In this document: piece after piece, positions 1-8,203 of the stretch
How the letters are laid out: every line of letters starts with the position of its first letter
Numbering within the stretch: position 1 is the first letter of the stretch
Assembly (NCBI GenBank): GCA_017858055.1
Contig: JAFMCA010000003.1
Span: 1 to 64,000, forward strand
Source: Flavobacteriaceae bacterium
Lineage (GTDB): Bacteria; Bacteroidota; Bacteroidia; Flavobacteriales; Flavobacteriaceae
Reading direction: 5' to 3'
DNA: 64,000 nucleotides
Translations under genes and position numbers: made by a program
Notes under the pieces: model-generated
The model's database searches: none
What the model saw: only the letters and a program-made list of their open reading frames with translations
What the model was told of the DNA's origin: nothing

Positions 1-52
1 CATTTTTTTCCATTATACCAAAGCTTATCATGCAAGTTACAGGGAATGGGTT

Positions 53-252
53 ACATATCAAATATCATCCCCTGTTTAAATAGAAAAAACCGCTTCCGAA
101 AACCCACCCCCTTGTGTTTGGGATAGAAGTGTCTGAAAGGTTTTAGCTTTTATTTTTTACAGAAAATATAGGATTTGTTGCCAATATGTTGCCAATTGAA
201 AAGAAAAAAATCCGCAACTTTTTGTTAAACAATTAGTTACGGATTCTTAAAG
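53..252. repeat. tRNA-Leu-linked repeat, copy 1
   Basis: This stretch lies just 3' of tRNA-Leu(TAA) and is recognisably similar, over about 200 bp, to 40202-40402, which lies just 3' of tRNA-Leu(CAA). The best conserved parts are the terminator stem (209-245) and a direct repeat TGTTGCCAA-TA-TGTTGCCAA at 176-195, an exact 9-base unit with an 11-base period. No reading frame is conserved. Positions 1-52 hold nothing I can name. The copies differ by scattered substitutions, so the duplication is not recent. Confidence 0.75.
204..246 (-). terminator. Intrinsic terminator of the tRNA operon
   Basis: Read on the minus strand, AATCCGTAACT pairs with AGTTGCGGATT (arms at 235-245 and 209-219, with a G-T wobble), followed by a run of T. 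It starts only about 8 bases after the tRNA-Leu discriminator base. The same hairpin follows the second tRNA-Leu at 40354-40396. Confidence 0.8.
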
Positions 253-336
253 TACTCGAGGCGGGACTTGAACCCGCACGCCCAAAAGAGCACAGGATTT
301 TAAGTCCGGCGTGTCTACCAATTCCACCACTCGAGC
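253..336 (-). tRNA. tRNA-Leu (anticodon TAA)
   Basis: Cloverleaf on the minus strand: acceptor GCTCGAG pairs with CTCGAGT, D-arm with GGTAGAC, anticodon loop CTTAAAA, a long class II variable arm, T-loop GTTCAAGTCCCG, discriminator A. CCA is not encoded, as is usual in Bacteroidota. It is the last gene of the minus-strand tRNA cluster, 9 bases after tRNA-Gly. Confidence 0.95.
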
Positions 337-345
337 AAACGACAG

Positions 346-417
346 AGCGAAAGACGGGATTTGAACCCGCGACCCTCACCTTGGCAAGGTGATGCTCTAC
401 CCCTGAGCTACTTTCGC
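346..417 (-). tRNA. tRNA-Gly (anticodon GCC)
   Basis: Complete cloverleaf on the minus strand: acceptor GCGAAAG/CTTTCGC, D-stem GCTC/GAGC, anticodon stem TCACC/GGTGA with loop TTGCCAA, T-arm GCGGG-TTCAAAT-CCCGT, discriminator T. It is the middle element of the cluster between the degenerate Gly copy (upstream) and tRNA-Leu (downstream). Confidence 0.95.
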
Positions 418-436
418 ATTCTTATTTCAATCTCTC

Positions 437-493
437 TGGAGCAACCCTCATCCGCCTTTGGCGGATTATGCTCTACCCCTGAGCCACTTTCGC
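437..493 (-). pseudogene. Decayed tRNA-Gly copy
   Basis: The first 24 bases repeat the 5' half of the neighbouring tRNA-Gly almost exactly (acceptor GCGAAAG, D-arm GGCTCAGGGGTAGAGC). The anticodon arm is replaced by a longer perfect hairpin, ATCCGCC-AAA-GGCGGAT, leaving no normal 7-base loop. The T-arm and 3' acceptor strand are missing before the intact tRNA-Gly begins. It is the first element after the cluster promoter and reads as a broken duplicate. Confidence 0.8.
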
Positions 494-504
494 GTTATGG
501 ATTG

Positions 505-538
505 CAAATGTAAAATAAAAATTAATTTTTTTTGACAA
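505..538 (-). promoter_or_regulatory. Promoter of the tRNA cluster
   Basis: On the minus strand a perfect Bacteroidota -7 box, TACATTTG (505-512), follows a TTG -33 element (536-538) at 23 bases. Transcription should start near 498, about five bases before the decayed tRNA-Gly, so the primary transcript would begin with the remnant. Confidence 0.65.
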
Positions 539-541
539 AAT

Positions 542-582
542 CCCTAAGCTTTTAATACAAAAAATGATTCCCTATCTTAGGG
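542..582. promoter_or_regulatory. Inverted repeat around the likely sulfatase promoter
   Basis: CCCTAAG (542-548) and CTTAGGG (576-582) are perfect inverted 7-mers separated by 27 bases. The right arm overlaps TATCTTAG (573-580), a variant -7 box that would start transcription a few bases before the sulfatase ATG at 602. An operator or an mRNA hairpin is possible; the sequence does not decide. Confidence 0.35.
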
Positions 583-601
583 CATCTTGTTACTCAATCC
601 A

Positions 602-2026
602 ATGACCATGCGTTACGTCCTTCTCTTCCTATTTTTTGGGCTTTTTTGCTCCATTTCATGCAATATAGAACCACAACAAATGAGCCCACCCAACTTAATC
701 ATCATTTTTGCGGACGATTTAGGCTATGGCGATCTAAGTTCCTTTGGTCATCCAACGATCAAAACCCCAAATCTGGATCGGATGGCAAAAGAGGGTCAAA
801 AGTGGACCAATTTTTACGTTGGAGCCAGTGTCTGTACTCCCAGTAGAGCAGCCCTACTAACAGGACGCCTACCGATACGAAGTGGAATGAGCAGTAATAA
901 AAATAGAGTGCTTTTCCCCGATTCTAAACACGGGTTACCGAGTAGTGAAATTACCCTTGCAGAGCAACTCAAAAATGCAGATTATACGACCGCCTGTATA
1001 GGTAAATGGCATTTAGGACATAAAGAAGAATACCTCCCTCTACAGCACGGTTTTGATTATTATTTTGGTATTCCCTATTCCAATGATATGGACATTCCCC
1101 AAGCATTACTTACTGAAAAAGGAGGCTATTGGGAAGTGGTGCGCGACCCAAAAAATAATCGTATCGAAAATTTTCAGGTTCCCTTACTTCAAAACAATAC
1201 TGAAATTGAACGTCCTGCAAATCAAAACAACATCACCAAACGCTATACGGAGGAAACCCTAAAATTCATTCAAAAAAATAGAGATAAACCCTTCTTTATT
1301 TATTTAGCACACAACCTTCCTCATATTCCTCTATTTGCTTCCGAGGAGACTTTAGGAAAAAGTTCAAGAGGACTGTATGGAGATGTAGTCGAAGAGATTG
1401 ACCTCGGGGTAGGCCGTATTCTTCAAACTTTGAAAGAGGAGGGACTCGATAAAAATACCCTGGTTGTATTTACCTCGGACAACGGACCTTGGTTAGCTTT
1501 TAACGAACAAGGAGGAAGTTCCGGACTCCTCAAAGCTGGAAAAGGGATGACCTGGGAGGGAGGAATGCGAGTACCCACTATTTTTTGGTACCCAGAAAAA
1601 ATTATCCCTGGTGTAGTTGATCAAATCGGTTCTACCATGGATTTATTTCACACCTTTAGCAATCTAGCAGGCGTTCCGTTACCTAATGATCGGATTTTGG
1701 ACAGTTATGATTTAACTCCCCTCCTCTTTCATAAGCAGAAGGGAGTAAGAGAAGAATTGTTCTACTACCGAGGTACAGAACTCTACGCAGTTCGTTTAGG
1801 AGATTTTAAAGCCCACTTCATTACTCAGGGAGAATACGGACAGTTTGGTCCCAAAGTAATCCAGAACCCACCCTTGCTTTACAATCTGAATCACGATCCT
1901 TCCGAGCAATACGATATTGCTGAAAAATATCCGGAGGTTATCGAAAAAATTAAAAAAGTGGTCGAAGTTCATCAAGATCAAATGCTTGCTGGAGAAGATC
2001 AGTTAAAAAGTAGGGGATCGGAATAG
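602..2026 (+). CDS. Sulfatase (arylsulfatase family, exported)
   Basis: A type I sulfatase that hydrolyses a sulfate ester, probably on a glycan, in the envelope. I see an N-terminal export signal ending near Cys20, a metal-binding Asp pair in IIIFADDLG (38-39), the signature CTPSR starting at Cys78, which must be oxidised to formylglycine, then GKWHLGH and TSDNGP further on. The length (474 aa) is typical. A TTG five codons upstream (587) is possible, but ATG 602 or 608 gives a better signal peptide. It stands alone, divergent from the tRNA cluster and convergent with mutS. The matching activating enzyme is probably the FGE at 28997-30064. The substrate cannot be told from sequence. Confidence 0.93.
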   Translation: MTMRYVLLFLFFGLFCSISCNIEPQQMSPPNLIIIFADDLGYGDLSSFGHPTIKTPNLDRMAKEGQKWTNFYVGASVCTPSRAALLTGRLPIRSGMSSNKNRVLFPDSKHGLPSSEITLAEQLKNADYTTACIGKWHLGHKEEYLPLQHGFDYYFGIPYSNDMDIPQALLTEKGGYWEVVRDPKNNRIENFQVPLLQNNTEIERPANQNNITKRYTEETLKFIQKNRDKPFFIYLAHNLPHIPLFASEETLGKSSRGLYGDVVEEIDLGVGRILQTLKEEGLDKNTLVVFTSDNGPWLAFNEQGGSSGLLKAGKGMTWEGGMRVPTIFWYPEKIIPGVVDQIGSTMDLFHTFSNLAGVPLPNDRILDSYDLTPLLFHKQKGVREELFYYRGTELYAVRLGDFKAHFITQGEYGQFGPKVIQNPPLLYNLNHDPSEQYDIAEKYPEVIEKIKKVVEVHQDQMLAGEDQLKSRGSE

Positions 2027-2027
2027 G

Positions 2028-4634
2028 TCAACTTTTTTTCTGTGTCAATCTACGTTTTATTTGATTGAGTTGCATCAAAGCTTCTACAGGAGTAAGGGTG
2101 TCTATATCGAGAGCCGTAATTTCATCTCGTAATGCTTCAAGGATGGGATCATCAAGCGCAAAAAAACTAAGTTGTAATTCCTCTTTTTTCCTGTTTATAC
2201 TATTGGAAAAATCCCCCTCCGTTTGTCTCGAAGATTCCAAGGTTTTAAGTTTCTGTTTGGCAGACTGCAGCACGTGCTGTGGCATTCCCGCCATTTTTGC
2301 TACATGAATTCCAAAGCTATGTGCACTTCCTCCAGGGACAAGTTTTCGTAAAAACAATATTTTTGAACCGGATTCCTTGATTGATACATTGAAGTTTTGA
2401 ATTCGAGAATACTGTTTCGTCATGTCGTTGAGCTCGTGGTAATGGGTTGCAAAAAGTACTTTGGGACGAAACGGATGTTCGTGCAAATACTCCGCAATCG
2501 CCCATGCAATGGAAATTCCATCATAGGTACTGGTTCCTCTCCCAATCTCATCCAGAAGTACAAGACTTCGCTCTGAAATATTATTTAAAATAGAAGCCGT
2601 TTCATTCATTTCAACCATAAAAGTCGAAGCTCCCATGGAGATGTTGTCGCTAGCACCTACTCGAGTAAATATTTTATCCACTACACCCATTTTAAGCTTG
2701 GTTGCAGGGACAAAGCTCCCGATTTGGGCCATTAAAGCAATCAAAGCCGTTTGTCTTAATAAGGCAGATTTTCCTGACATGTTTGGTCCCGTAATCATCA
2801 AAATTTGCTGACTGTTTTGATCCAAAAACAAGTCATTTGCTATATAGGGAGAGCCGGGGGGTAACTGTTGTTCTATAACTGGATGTCTAGCCCCTTGGAC
2901 ATTCAAAGTACTTTCATCTATCCATTCTGGGCAACAATAATTGTGTTTAAAGGCCGTTTGTGCAAAACAACTCAACACATCCCATTGAGCTACTGCCTGA
3001 GCATTGTGTTTTAAAACGTTCAATTCCTTTTGAAGCGCTTCTACAAGTTCTGTAAATAGCCTGTTTTCCAAGAGCTGAATGCGCTCCCCAGCTTGTAGGA
3101 TTTCGGACTCAAATAGTTTGAGTTCCTCTGTGATATAACGCTCGGCGTTGACCAAGGTTTGCTTGCGTGTCCACTCCTCTGGAACCTTGTCTTTGTGTGT
3201 GTTACGAACCTCTATATAATACCCAAAAACATTGTTAAAGGCTATTTTTAAAGAGGGGATTTGTGTGCGTTCTGTTTCTCGAGCCAACATCGCATCCAGA
3301 TGCGATTGGGAAGTATCCCGTAAAGACCTCAACGCATCCAAATCTTCTGAAAATCCTACCGCAATTACATTCCCTTTGGAAACCAATACCGGTGCTTCAG
3401 GAGCTAACGTCTTCTCTATCAAAACTCGTATAGCGTCCGTATCAGGTAAGGTTTTCAATTGCTCTTGGATGGCTAGATGACCCTTAGCTTGGAGGTGAGC
3501 CTTTAAAAGCGCAATCGCCTCCAAGGAATACTGCAACTGATTCAATGCTCTTGGACTAATCTTTTCTGTGGCAATTTTAGCAACTACACGCTCGATATCA
3601 ATAATTTTAGACAAGTGTTCTTGTGTTTCTCCCAACAAATCAGCGTTGGAGACAAAGTCTTGCACAATTTGATGTCGCGCCTTAATCACTTTTAATTCTT
3701 TTAATGGAAAAGCCAACCACTGGCGAAGCAAACGAGCGCCCATTGGAGTTTGAGTCTGATCGAGGATATGTATAAGGGGAACCCCCTCGGGATAGGTCGA
3801 TTGAAACAATTCCAAATTGCGCTGGGTAAATCGGTCTAGCCAGACATAGCGTTCTTGGCCTATGGGACTGATCTTATTAATGTGTTGCAGCTTGTCGTGT
3901 TGTGCTTCGGACAAGTAATGCAATACTGCCCCCGCTGCTGAAAGTCCGGAGGAATAGTCCTGTATACCAAATCCAACCAATGAATTGGTATCAAAATGGT
4001 TCATGAGCTTTTCCCTTGCTGTACCTTCTTCAAACGCCCAATCGTCCATAAAAAAGCAATGAAAACTGCTCCCAAATTGATCCGTAAAAAGTTTCTTTTT
4101 AGGTTTTGAAACCAAAACCTCGCTGGGAGCAAAACTCTGAAGTAATTGCTCAATTTGTTCGGCATTTCCTTCAGCTACCCAGTAATCCCCTGTTGAAATG
4201 TCTAAAAAAGAGACCCCCCATTGCTTTTGAAAGAAAACTGCAGCGAGATAATTATGGGTTTTCTGATCCAATACATCATCGTGAAGGGAAACCCCAGGAG
4301 TGATCAATTCGGTTACCCCTCGCTTTACGAGGGTCTTGGTCATTTTAGGGTCCTCCAATTGATCGCAAATGGCAACCCGACATCCGGCTTTAACTAATTT
4401 AGGAAGGTAGGTATTGAGGGAGTGGTGGGGAAATCCAGCAAGTGCTGTTTCACTCGAACTTCCTGCACCTCTTTTGGTTAGGATTATTCCAAGAATTCCT
4501 GAGGCTTTTACTGCATCTGAGCCAAAGGTTTCGTAAAAATCACCCACACGAAATAACAAGAGCGCATCAGGATATTTAGCCTTAATGCGATTGTATTGTT
4601 TCATTAAAGGGGTTTCTTTTGAAGCTTCTGCCAA
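2028..4634 (-). CDS. mutS: DNA mismatch repair protein MutS
   Basis: Recognises mispairs and small loops and starts mismatch repair with MutL. It has the mismatch-contacting Phe-x-Glu motif (GDFYETFG, about residues 31-38), connector, lever and clamp regions, and a C-terminal ABC-type ATPase with Walker A GPNMSGKS and the signature/Walker B stretch SLVLLDEIGRGTS. I chose TTG 4634 (868 aa), giving MAEASKETPLMKQYN, which resembles family N-termini. A start at 4694 would add 20 residues unlike MutS and would lie upstream of the probable transcription start (-7-like CATCTTTG at 4684-4691). Only one base separates its stop from the convergent sulfatase. Confidence 0.96.
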   Translation of the reverse strand: MAEASKETPLMKQYNRIKAKYPDALLLFRVGDFYETFGSDAVKASGILGIILTKRGAGSSSETALAGFPHHSLNTYLPKLVKAGCRVAICDQLEDPKMTKTLVKRGVTELITPGVSLHDDVLDQKTHNYLAAVFFQKQWGVSFLDISTGDYWVAEGNAEQIEQLLQSFAPSEVLVSKPKKKLFTDQFGSSFHCFFMDDWAFEEGTAREKLMNHFDTNSLVGFGIQDYSSGLSAAGAVLHYLSEAQHDKLQHINKISPIGQERYVWLDRFTQRNLELFQSTYPEGVPLIHILDQTQTPMGARLLRQWLAFPLKELKVIKARHQIVQDFVSNADLLGETQEHLSKIIDIERVVAKIATEKISPRALNQLQYSLEAIALLKAHLQAKGHLAIQEQLKTLPDTDAIRVLIEKTLAPEAPVLVSKGNVIAVGFSEDLDALRSLRDTSQSHLDAMLARETERTQIPSLKIAFNNVFGYYIEVRNTHKDKVPEEWTRKQTLVNAERYITEELKLFESEILQAGERIQLLENRLFTELVEALQKELNVLKHNAQAVAQWDVLSCFAQTAFKHNYCCPEWIDESTLNVQGARHPVIEQQLPPGSPYIANDLFLDQNSQQILMITGPNMSGKSALLRQTALIALMAQIGSFVPATKLKMGVVDKIFTRVGASDNISMGASTFMVEMNETASILNNISERSLVLLDEIGRGTSTYDGISIAWAIAEYLHEHPFRPKVLFATHYHELNDMTKQYSRIQNFNVSIKESGSKILFLRKLVPGGSAHSFGIHVAKMAGMPQHVLQSAKQKLKTLESSRQTEGDFSNSINRKKEELQLSFFALDDPILEALRDEITALDIDTLTPVEALMQLNQIKRRLTQKKS

Positions 4635-4720
4635 AATGTTATGGGTTTTTACGAATGTATTTAAAATTACCGCTTGATAAAAACAAAGATGCAAATAGCT
4701 TCCGAAAAAACTAGAGTGTG

Positions 4721-4728
4721 TACTTTTG
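4721..4728 (+). promoter_or_regulatory. -7 promoter box of the TrmH-family gene
   Basis: TACTTTTG matches TAnnTTTG exactly and lies 16 bases before the ATG at 4745, so the leader is very short. No clear TTG -33 box is visible. Confidence 0.5.
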
Positions 4729-4744
4729 TTTTTTCTAACAATTT

Positions 4745-5281
4745 ATGCGCAAACTCAAAAACGAAGAACTGGATCGGAAAAGCATAGCCGAATTTAAAGC
4801 TGCTAAAAAAATTCCCCTCAGTTTGATTTTAGACAATATACGCAGCCTAAACAACATTGGTTCTGTATTTCGTACGGCAGATGCTTTTTTGGTAGAAAAA
4901 ATATACCTCTGTGGTATCACCGCCACTCCTCCACATCGAGACATTCACAAAACTGCTCTCGGAGCTACAGACAATGTAGCTTGGGAATATGCTGAAAGTG
5001 CTATGGAGGTTGTTCAAAAACTCAAAGAAAAAGGCGTTTCCGTTTGGGCTATCGAACAAACAGAAAATGCTCTCCCACTTAACGAATTTGAACCCCAAGT
5101 TATGATTCCCCATGCTTTTGTATTTGGAAATGAAGTTCGGGGGGTTTCACAAAATGTGGTTGACGCCTGCGGTCAAGGATTAGAAATTCCTCAATACGGA
5201 ACCAAACACTCCTTAAATATTAGCGTTAGTGCTGGAATTGTTCTCTGGGACTTCTTTACGAAAACGAAGCTTGATAAATAA
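4745..5281 (+). CDS. TrmH/SpoU-family RNA 2'-O-methyltransferase
   Basis: A SPOUT-class methylase that would transfer a methyl group from S-adenosylmethionine to a ribose 2'-OH of tRNA or rRNA. The three SpoU motifs are present: N-x-GSVFRTAD (about residues 36-46), FGNEVRGVS (about 127-135) and IPQYGTKHSLNISVSAG (about 148-164), which form the knotted cofactor site. At 178 aa it is a minimal catalytic domain without a separate RNA-binding domain. It is divergent from mutS and its last 26 bases overlap the end of the convergent folK-dNK gene. The exact RNA target is unknown. Confidence 0.9.
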   Translation: MRKLKNEELDRKSIAEFKAAKKIPLSLILDNIRSLNNIGSVFRTADAFLVEKIYLCGITATPPHRDIHKTALGATDNVAWEYAESAMEVVQKLKEKGVSVWAIEQTENALPLNEFEPQVMIPHAFVFGNEVRGVSQNVVDACGQGLEIPQYGTKHSLNISVSAGIVLWDFFTKTKLDK

Positions 5282-6374
5282 GACGTAGCAGGGATTGAAA
5301 ATCAGATTCATTATGCTCAAAGTCGAGATGACTTGTACCAATTCGAAGCACTGGATAAGGTAAATCCAATTGAAAATAGTTTTGATATCCCATTTCAATT
5401 TGCTCCAAATATTCCTTTTGAATTTGCTGCTCAAAGTGACGCCCTCTTTTTTTAATTTGTTGTTGTAACTGCGGTAAATCGGTGTGAAGGTAAACCACTA
5501 AATCGGGTTTTCTAAGCTGCTGATAGCATGTTTTAAAACGAGTTTGAAAAGCATAAAAATCTTTTTCATTTAGATTGAGTTGTGCAAAAATTAAGGATTT
5601 CTCTAGGCTGTAATCCGCGATGACTTTCCCCTTATTTTGCTTCCAAAAGACTTCTGCCTGTCGAAATCGATCTTCCAAAAAAAATTGTTCTAATGGCAAG
5701 GCATAGGTCTTGGGATCTGTGTAAAACTTTTCCAAATAGGGATTGTTGGCAAAGGTTTCTTGAAGGTAGGGTACTTGATAAACGGATGCCATTTTCTGGG
5801 CTAAGGTTGATTTCCCGATCCCGATATTCCCCTCAATTGCAATGTAAGAAAAGGCATCGAAAACGGGGGGTGACCACAGACTGTATTTCAGCTTCTTGAT
5901 CTGGTCTTGGTCTGGGGATTGATTCAAAAGTTCTGTTGAAGTTTTCCCCAATTTGGGGTGAATCCATAGCGGCGCTATTTCATTTAGGGGCACCAAAACA
6001 AAATTTCTTAAATGAAGCCTAGGATGAGGAAGTGTTAAGTAGGAAGAATCGAGAATTAAATCACTGTAAAAAATGAGATCTAGATCTATTTGCCTTGCAC
6101 GATAACCCTCGGTTTCGGTTCGAAAACGACCCATTTGTTTTTCAATTTTCAAAAAAACTGCTAATACTTCTTTTGGAGATAATTCGGTTTCAATAAGCGC
6201 ACAGGCATTGTAAAAAGGCGAGCTTTCAAAGCCCCAAGCTGGAGTTTCATACAAGGAAGAAAGCGATTTAATTTGAATGGAATGCCTTTCTAGTAAAGTC
6301 AAGGCTTGTTGAAGTAATTCCAATCGATTCCCCAGATTACTCCCCAAAGAGAGGATTGCTTGCTGCTTTTTCAT
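5256..6374 (-). CDS. folK: HPPK (FolK) fused to a deoxynucleoside kinase
   Basis: Bifunctional protein of 372 aa. Residues 1 to about 160 are 6-hydroxymethyl-7,8-dihydropterin pyrophosphokinase (folate pathway), with LSLGSNLGNR at the start, YETPAWG and the metal-binding RQIDLDLIFY. From about 175 a deoxynucleoside kinase begins, with P-loop EGNIGIGKST and the downstream ERFRQ-like region EDRFRQ. HPPK-dNK fusions are known in aquatic Bacteroidota, where the kinase part salvages deoxynucleosides. ATG 6374 lies just behind a perfect -7 box (6393-6400); a TTG at 6395 would overlap that box and is unlikely. The 3' end overlaps the convergent TrmH-family gene. Confidence 0.93.
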   Translation of the reverse strand: MKKQQAILSLGSNLGNRLELLQQALTLLERHSIQIKSLSSLYETPAWGFESSPFYNACALIETELSPKEVLAVFLKIEKQMGRFRTETEGYRARQIDLDLIFYSDLILDSSYLTLPHPRLHLRNFVLVPLNEIAPLWIHPKLGKTSTELLNQSPDQDQIKKLKYSLWSPPVFDAFSYIAIEGNIGIGKSTLAQKMASVYQVPYLQETFANNPYLEKFYTDPKTYALPLEQFFLEDRFRQAEVFWKQNKGKVIADYSLEKSLIFAQLNLNEKDFYAFQTRFKTCYQQLRKPDLVVYLHTDLPQLQQQIKKRGRHFEQQIQKEYLEQIEMGYQNYFQLDLPYPVLRIGTSHLDFEHNESDFQSLLRLIYQASFS

Positions 6375-6392
6375 AGTTCCCTTGTTGTAGGG

Positions 6393-6400
6393 CAAAGCTA
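6393..6400 (-). promoter_or_regulatory. -7 promoter box of folK-dNK
   Basis: The minus strand reads TAGCTTTG, an exact TAnnTTTG match 18 bases before ATG 6374. It lies back to back, eight bases away, with the sppA box at 6409-6416. Confidence 0.55.
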
Positions 6401-6408
6401 CAAAACCC

Positions 6409-6416
6409 TATATTTG
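6409..6416 (+). promoter_or_regulatory. -7 promoter box of sppA
   Basis: TATATTTG is an exact TAnnTTTG match ending 19 bases before the sppA ATG (6436). With the folK box it forms a compact divergent promoter pair. Confidence 0.6.
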
Positions 6417-6435
6417 TATTATTAAAAGATATTCA

Positions 6436-8202
6436 ATGAATTTTTTTAAGAATTTTCTCGCCTCAGTCTTGGGAACCTTAACCGCCTTTGTTCTCTTCTT
6501 TGTTTTTATCCTCCTGATGATCTCTGCAACTGCAAGTATCCTTATTGCACCTTCAAGCACAAAATCGGTGGAATCCCAAAGTGTTTTGGATCTAAACCTC
6601 AATGTTAGTATTACAGATCGCAATCCCTCCTTTGATGAAATCCAAGTTCTTTTCGAGTTGGACGACGACATACTCGGGCTGCCCGAAATTATAAGCGCCA
6701 TTAACAAAGCTGCAGAAAACCCAAATATAGAGGGAATTCGATTGCGCTCGGATTACATTTCTGCCGGTTGGTCCCAAACACGAAGTATTCGAAATGCGCT
6801 TAAAAATTTCAAACTCAAAGGAAAATTCATTTATTCCTATGCTGATATGTTCACTCAAAAAGGGTACTATTTAGCTTCCGTAGCGGATTCAATTTTTCTG
6901 AACCCGCTGGGGATGATCGAATTTAAAGGTCTTGCCTCTGAGGTAATGTATTACAAAGATTTTCAAGATGAATACGGTGTAAAGATGGAAGTGGTTCGGA
7001 TGGGGAAATACAAAAGTGCCGTTGAGCCCTACTTGGAAAACGAAATGAGTCCAGCCAATCGGTTTCAGATAAAATCCGTATTGACCGACTTATGGGAAAC
7101 CCTTCGAGATGAAATAGGAAAGGACCGCAATTTGAGTCCTGATACGCTTGATTTAATAATCAACGAGCAGCGAATAGCGACACCAAAAGACGCCTTAACC
7201 GAAAATTTAATCGACGCTTTAGGTTATGAATTAGACCTTGAAAACCTAATCCAAAAACGACTCCGAAAAGAGGGAACAGAAAGCCTCCGTTTTGCCACTG
7301 TAAATGATGTAAATGAAGCTGCCTCCAGCTACAACTCGGAAGTCAAAGAGCGAATAGCAGTACTCTATGCCAAAGGACCCATACTCTACGGTGAAGGAAC
7401 CCAAAGTACGATTGCTCAAGGAGTATTTGTAGAAACACTTCAAGAACTAGCTAAAGACGATTGGGTTAAAGCGGTTGTTTTGCGAATAGACTCTCCTGGG
7501 GGGAGCGCACTTACTTCCGAACTTTTATGGCAGAGCATCCATGCTTTAAAACAACAAAAACCCGTCTTGGTCTCCATGGGAAATGTAGCTGCCTCCGGAG
7601 GATACTATATTGCCACAGGAGCAGATCACATCTTTGCCGACCCATTAACCATAACCGGATCCATTGGTGTTTTTGCTTCACTACCGAATCTCAGTGGATT
7701 GGTAGAAAATTTAGGGATTCATGTTGAGACCGTAGAAACACATCCTGATGCTCTGGGGTACAGCGTCTTTCAACCCATGTCGAAAGCCTTTGAATCCCAA
7801 ATGGAGAAAGGTATAGAAAACACCTACAGCACCTTTAAACAACGAGTAGCAGAGGGGCGAAATTTAGATGAAAGTCAAGTTGAAACGCTCGCTCAAGGTC
7901 GGGTTTGGACAGGAAAACAAGCAGTAGCAAACGGTCTAATCGATTCCATTAGTGGACTTCAAGAGACGGTTATTGCCGCTGCAAAACTTGTCCATTTAGA
8001 AAACTACAACCAAATAGACTATCCAAAATTTGAAGAATCACTCGCTTCCGTCTTTTCTGGGATGTCCCTTTCCGTCGGACTTGACAAGCTATGGAAAATC
8101 CTCCTCCCGAATCAATTCAAACCCCAATGGAATAATTTTCAAGAAAGTAACCCTGCAGCTCGAATGCAATTGTTGCTTCCTTATGAATTAACAATTCATT
8201 AG
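6436..8202 (+). CDS. sppA: Signal peptide peptidase SppA (67K type)
   Basis: Membrane-bound S49 serine protease that degrades signal peptides left after protein export. It has one N-terminal membrane segment (about residues 8-35) and two tandem S49 domains as in the long SppA form (588 aa). The Ser-Lys dyad is present: Lys193 in GKYKSAVEP of the first domain and Ser387 in NVAASGGYY of the second, followed by TITGSIGVFA. The next gene starts one base after its stop, so co-transcription is likely. No anomalies were seen. Confidence 0.95.
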   Translation: MNFFKNFLASVLGTLTAFVLFFVFILLMISATASILIAPSSTKSVESQSVLDLNLNVSITDRNPSFDEIQVLFELDDDILGLPEIISAINKAAENPNIEGIRLRSDYISAGWSQTRSIRNALKNFKLKGKFIYSYADMFTQKGYYLASVADSIFLNPLGMIEFKGLASEVMYYKDFQDEYGVKMEVVRMGKYKSAVEPYLENEMSPANRFQIKSVLTDLWETLRDEIGKDRNLSPDTLDLIINEQRIATPKDALTENLIDALGYELDLENLIQKRLRKEGTESLRFATVNDVNEAASSYNSEVKERIAVLYAKGPILYGEGTQSTIAQGVFVETLQELAKDDWVKAVVLRIDSPGGSALTSELLWQSIHALKQQKPVLVSMGNVAASGGYYIATGADHIFADPLTITGSIGVFASLPNLSGLVENLGIHVETVETHPDALGYSVFQPMSKAFESQMEKGIENTYSTFKQRVAEGRNLDESQVETLAQGRVWTGKQAVANGLIDSISGLQETVIAAAKLVHLENYNQIDYPKFEESLASVFSGMSLSVGLDKLWKILLPNQFKPQWNNFQESNPAARMQLLLPYELTIH

Positions 8203-8203
8203 G

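Noticed and set aside
587-601. TTG start of the sulfatase
   Set aside because: ATG 602 or 608 gives a better signal peptide and follows the likely -7 box at a normal distance.
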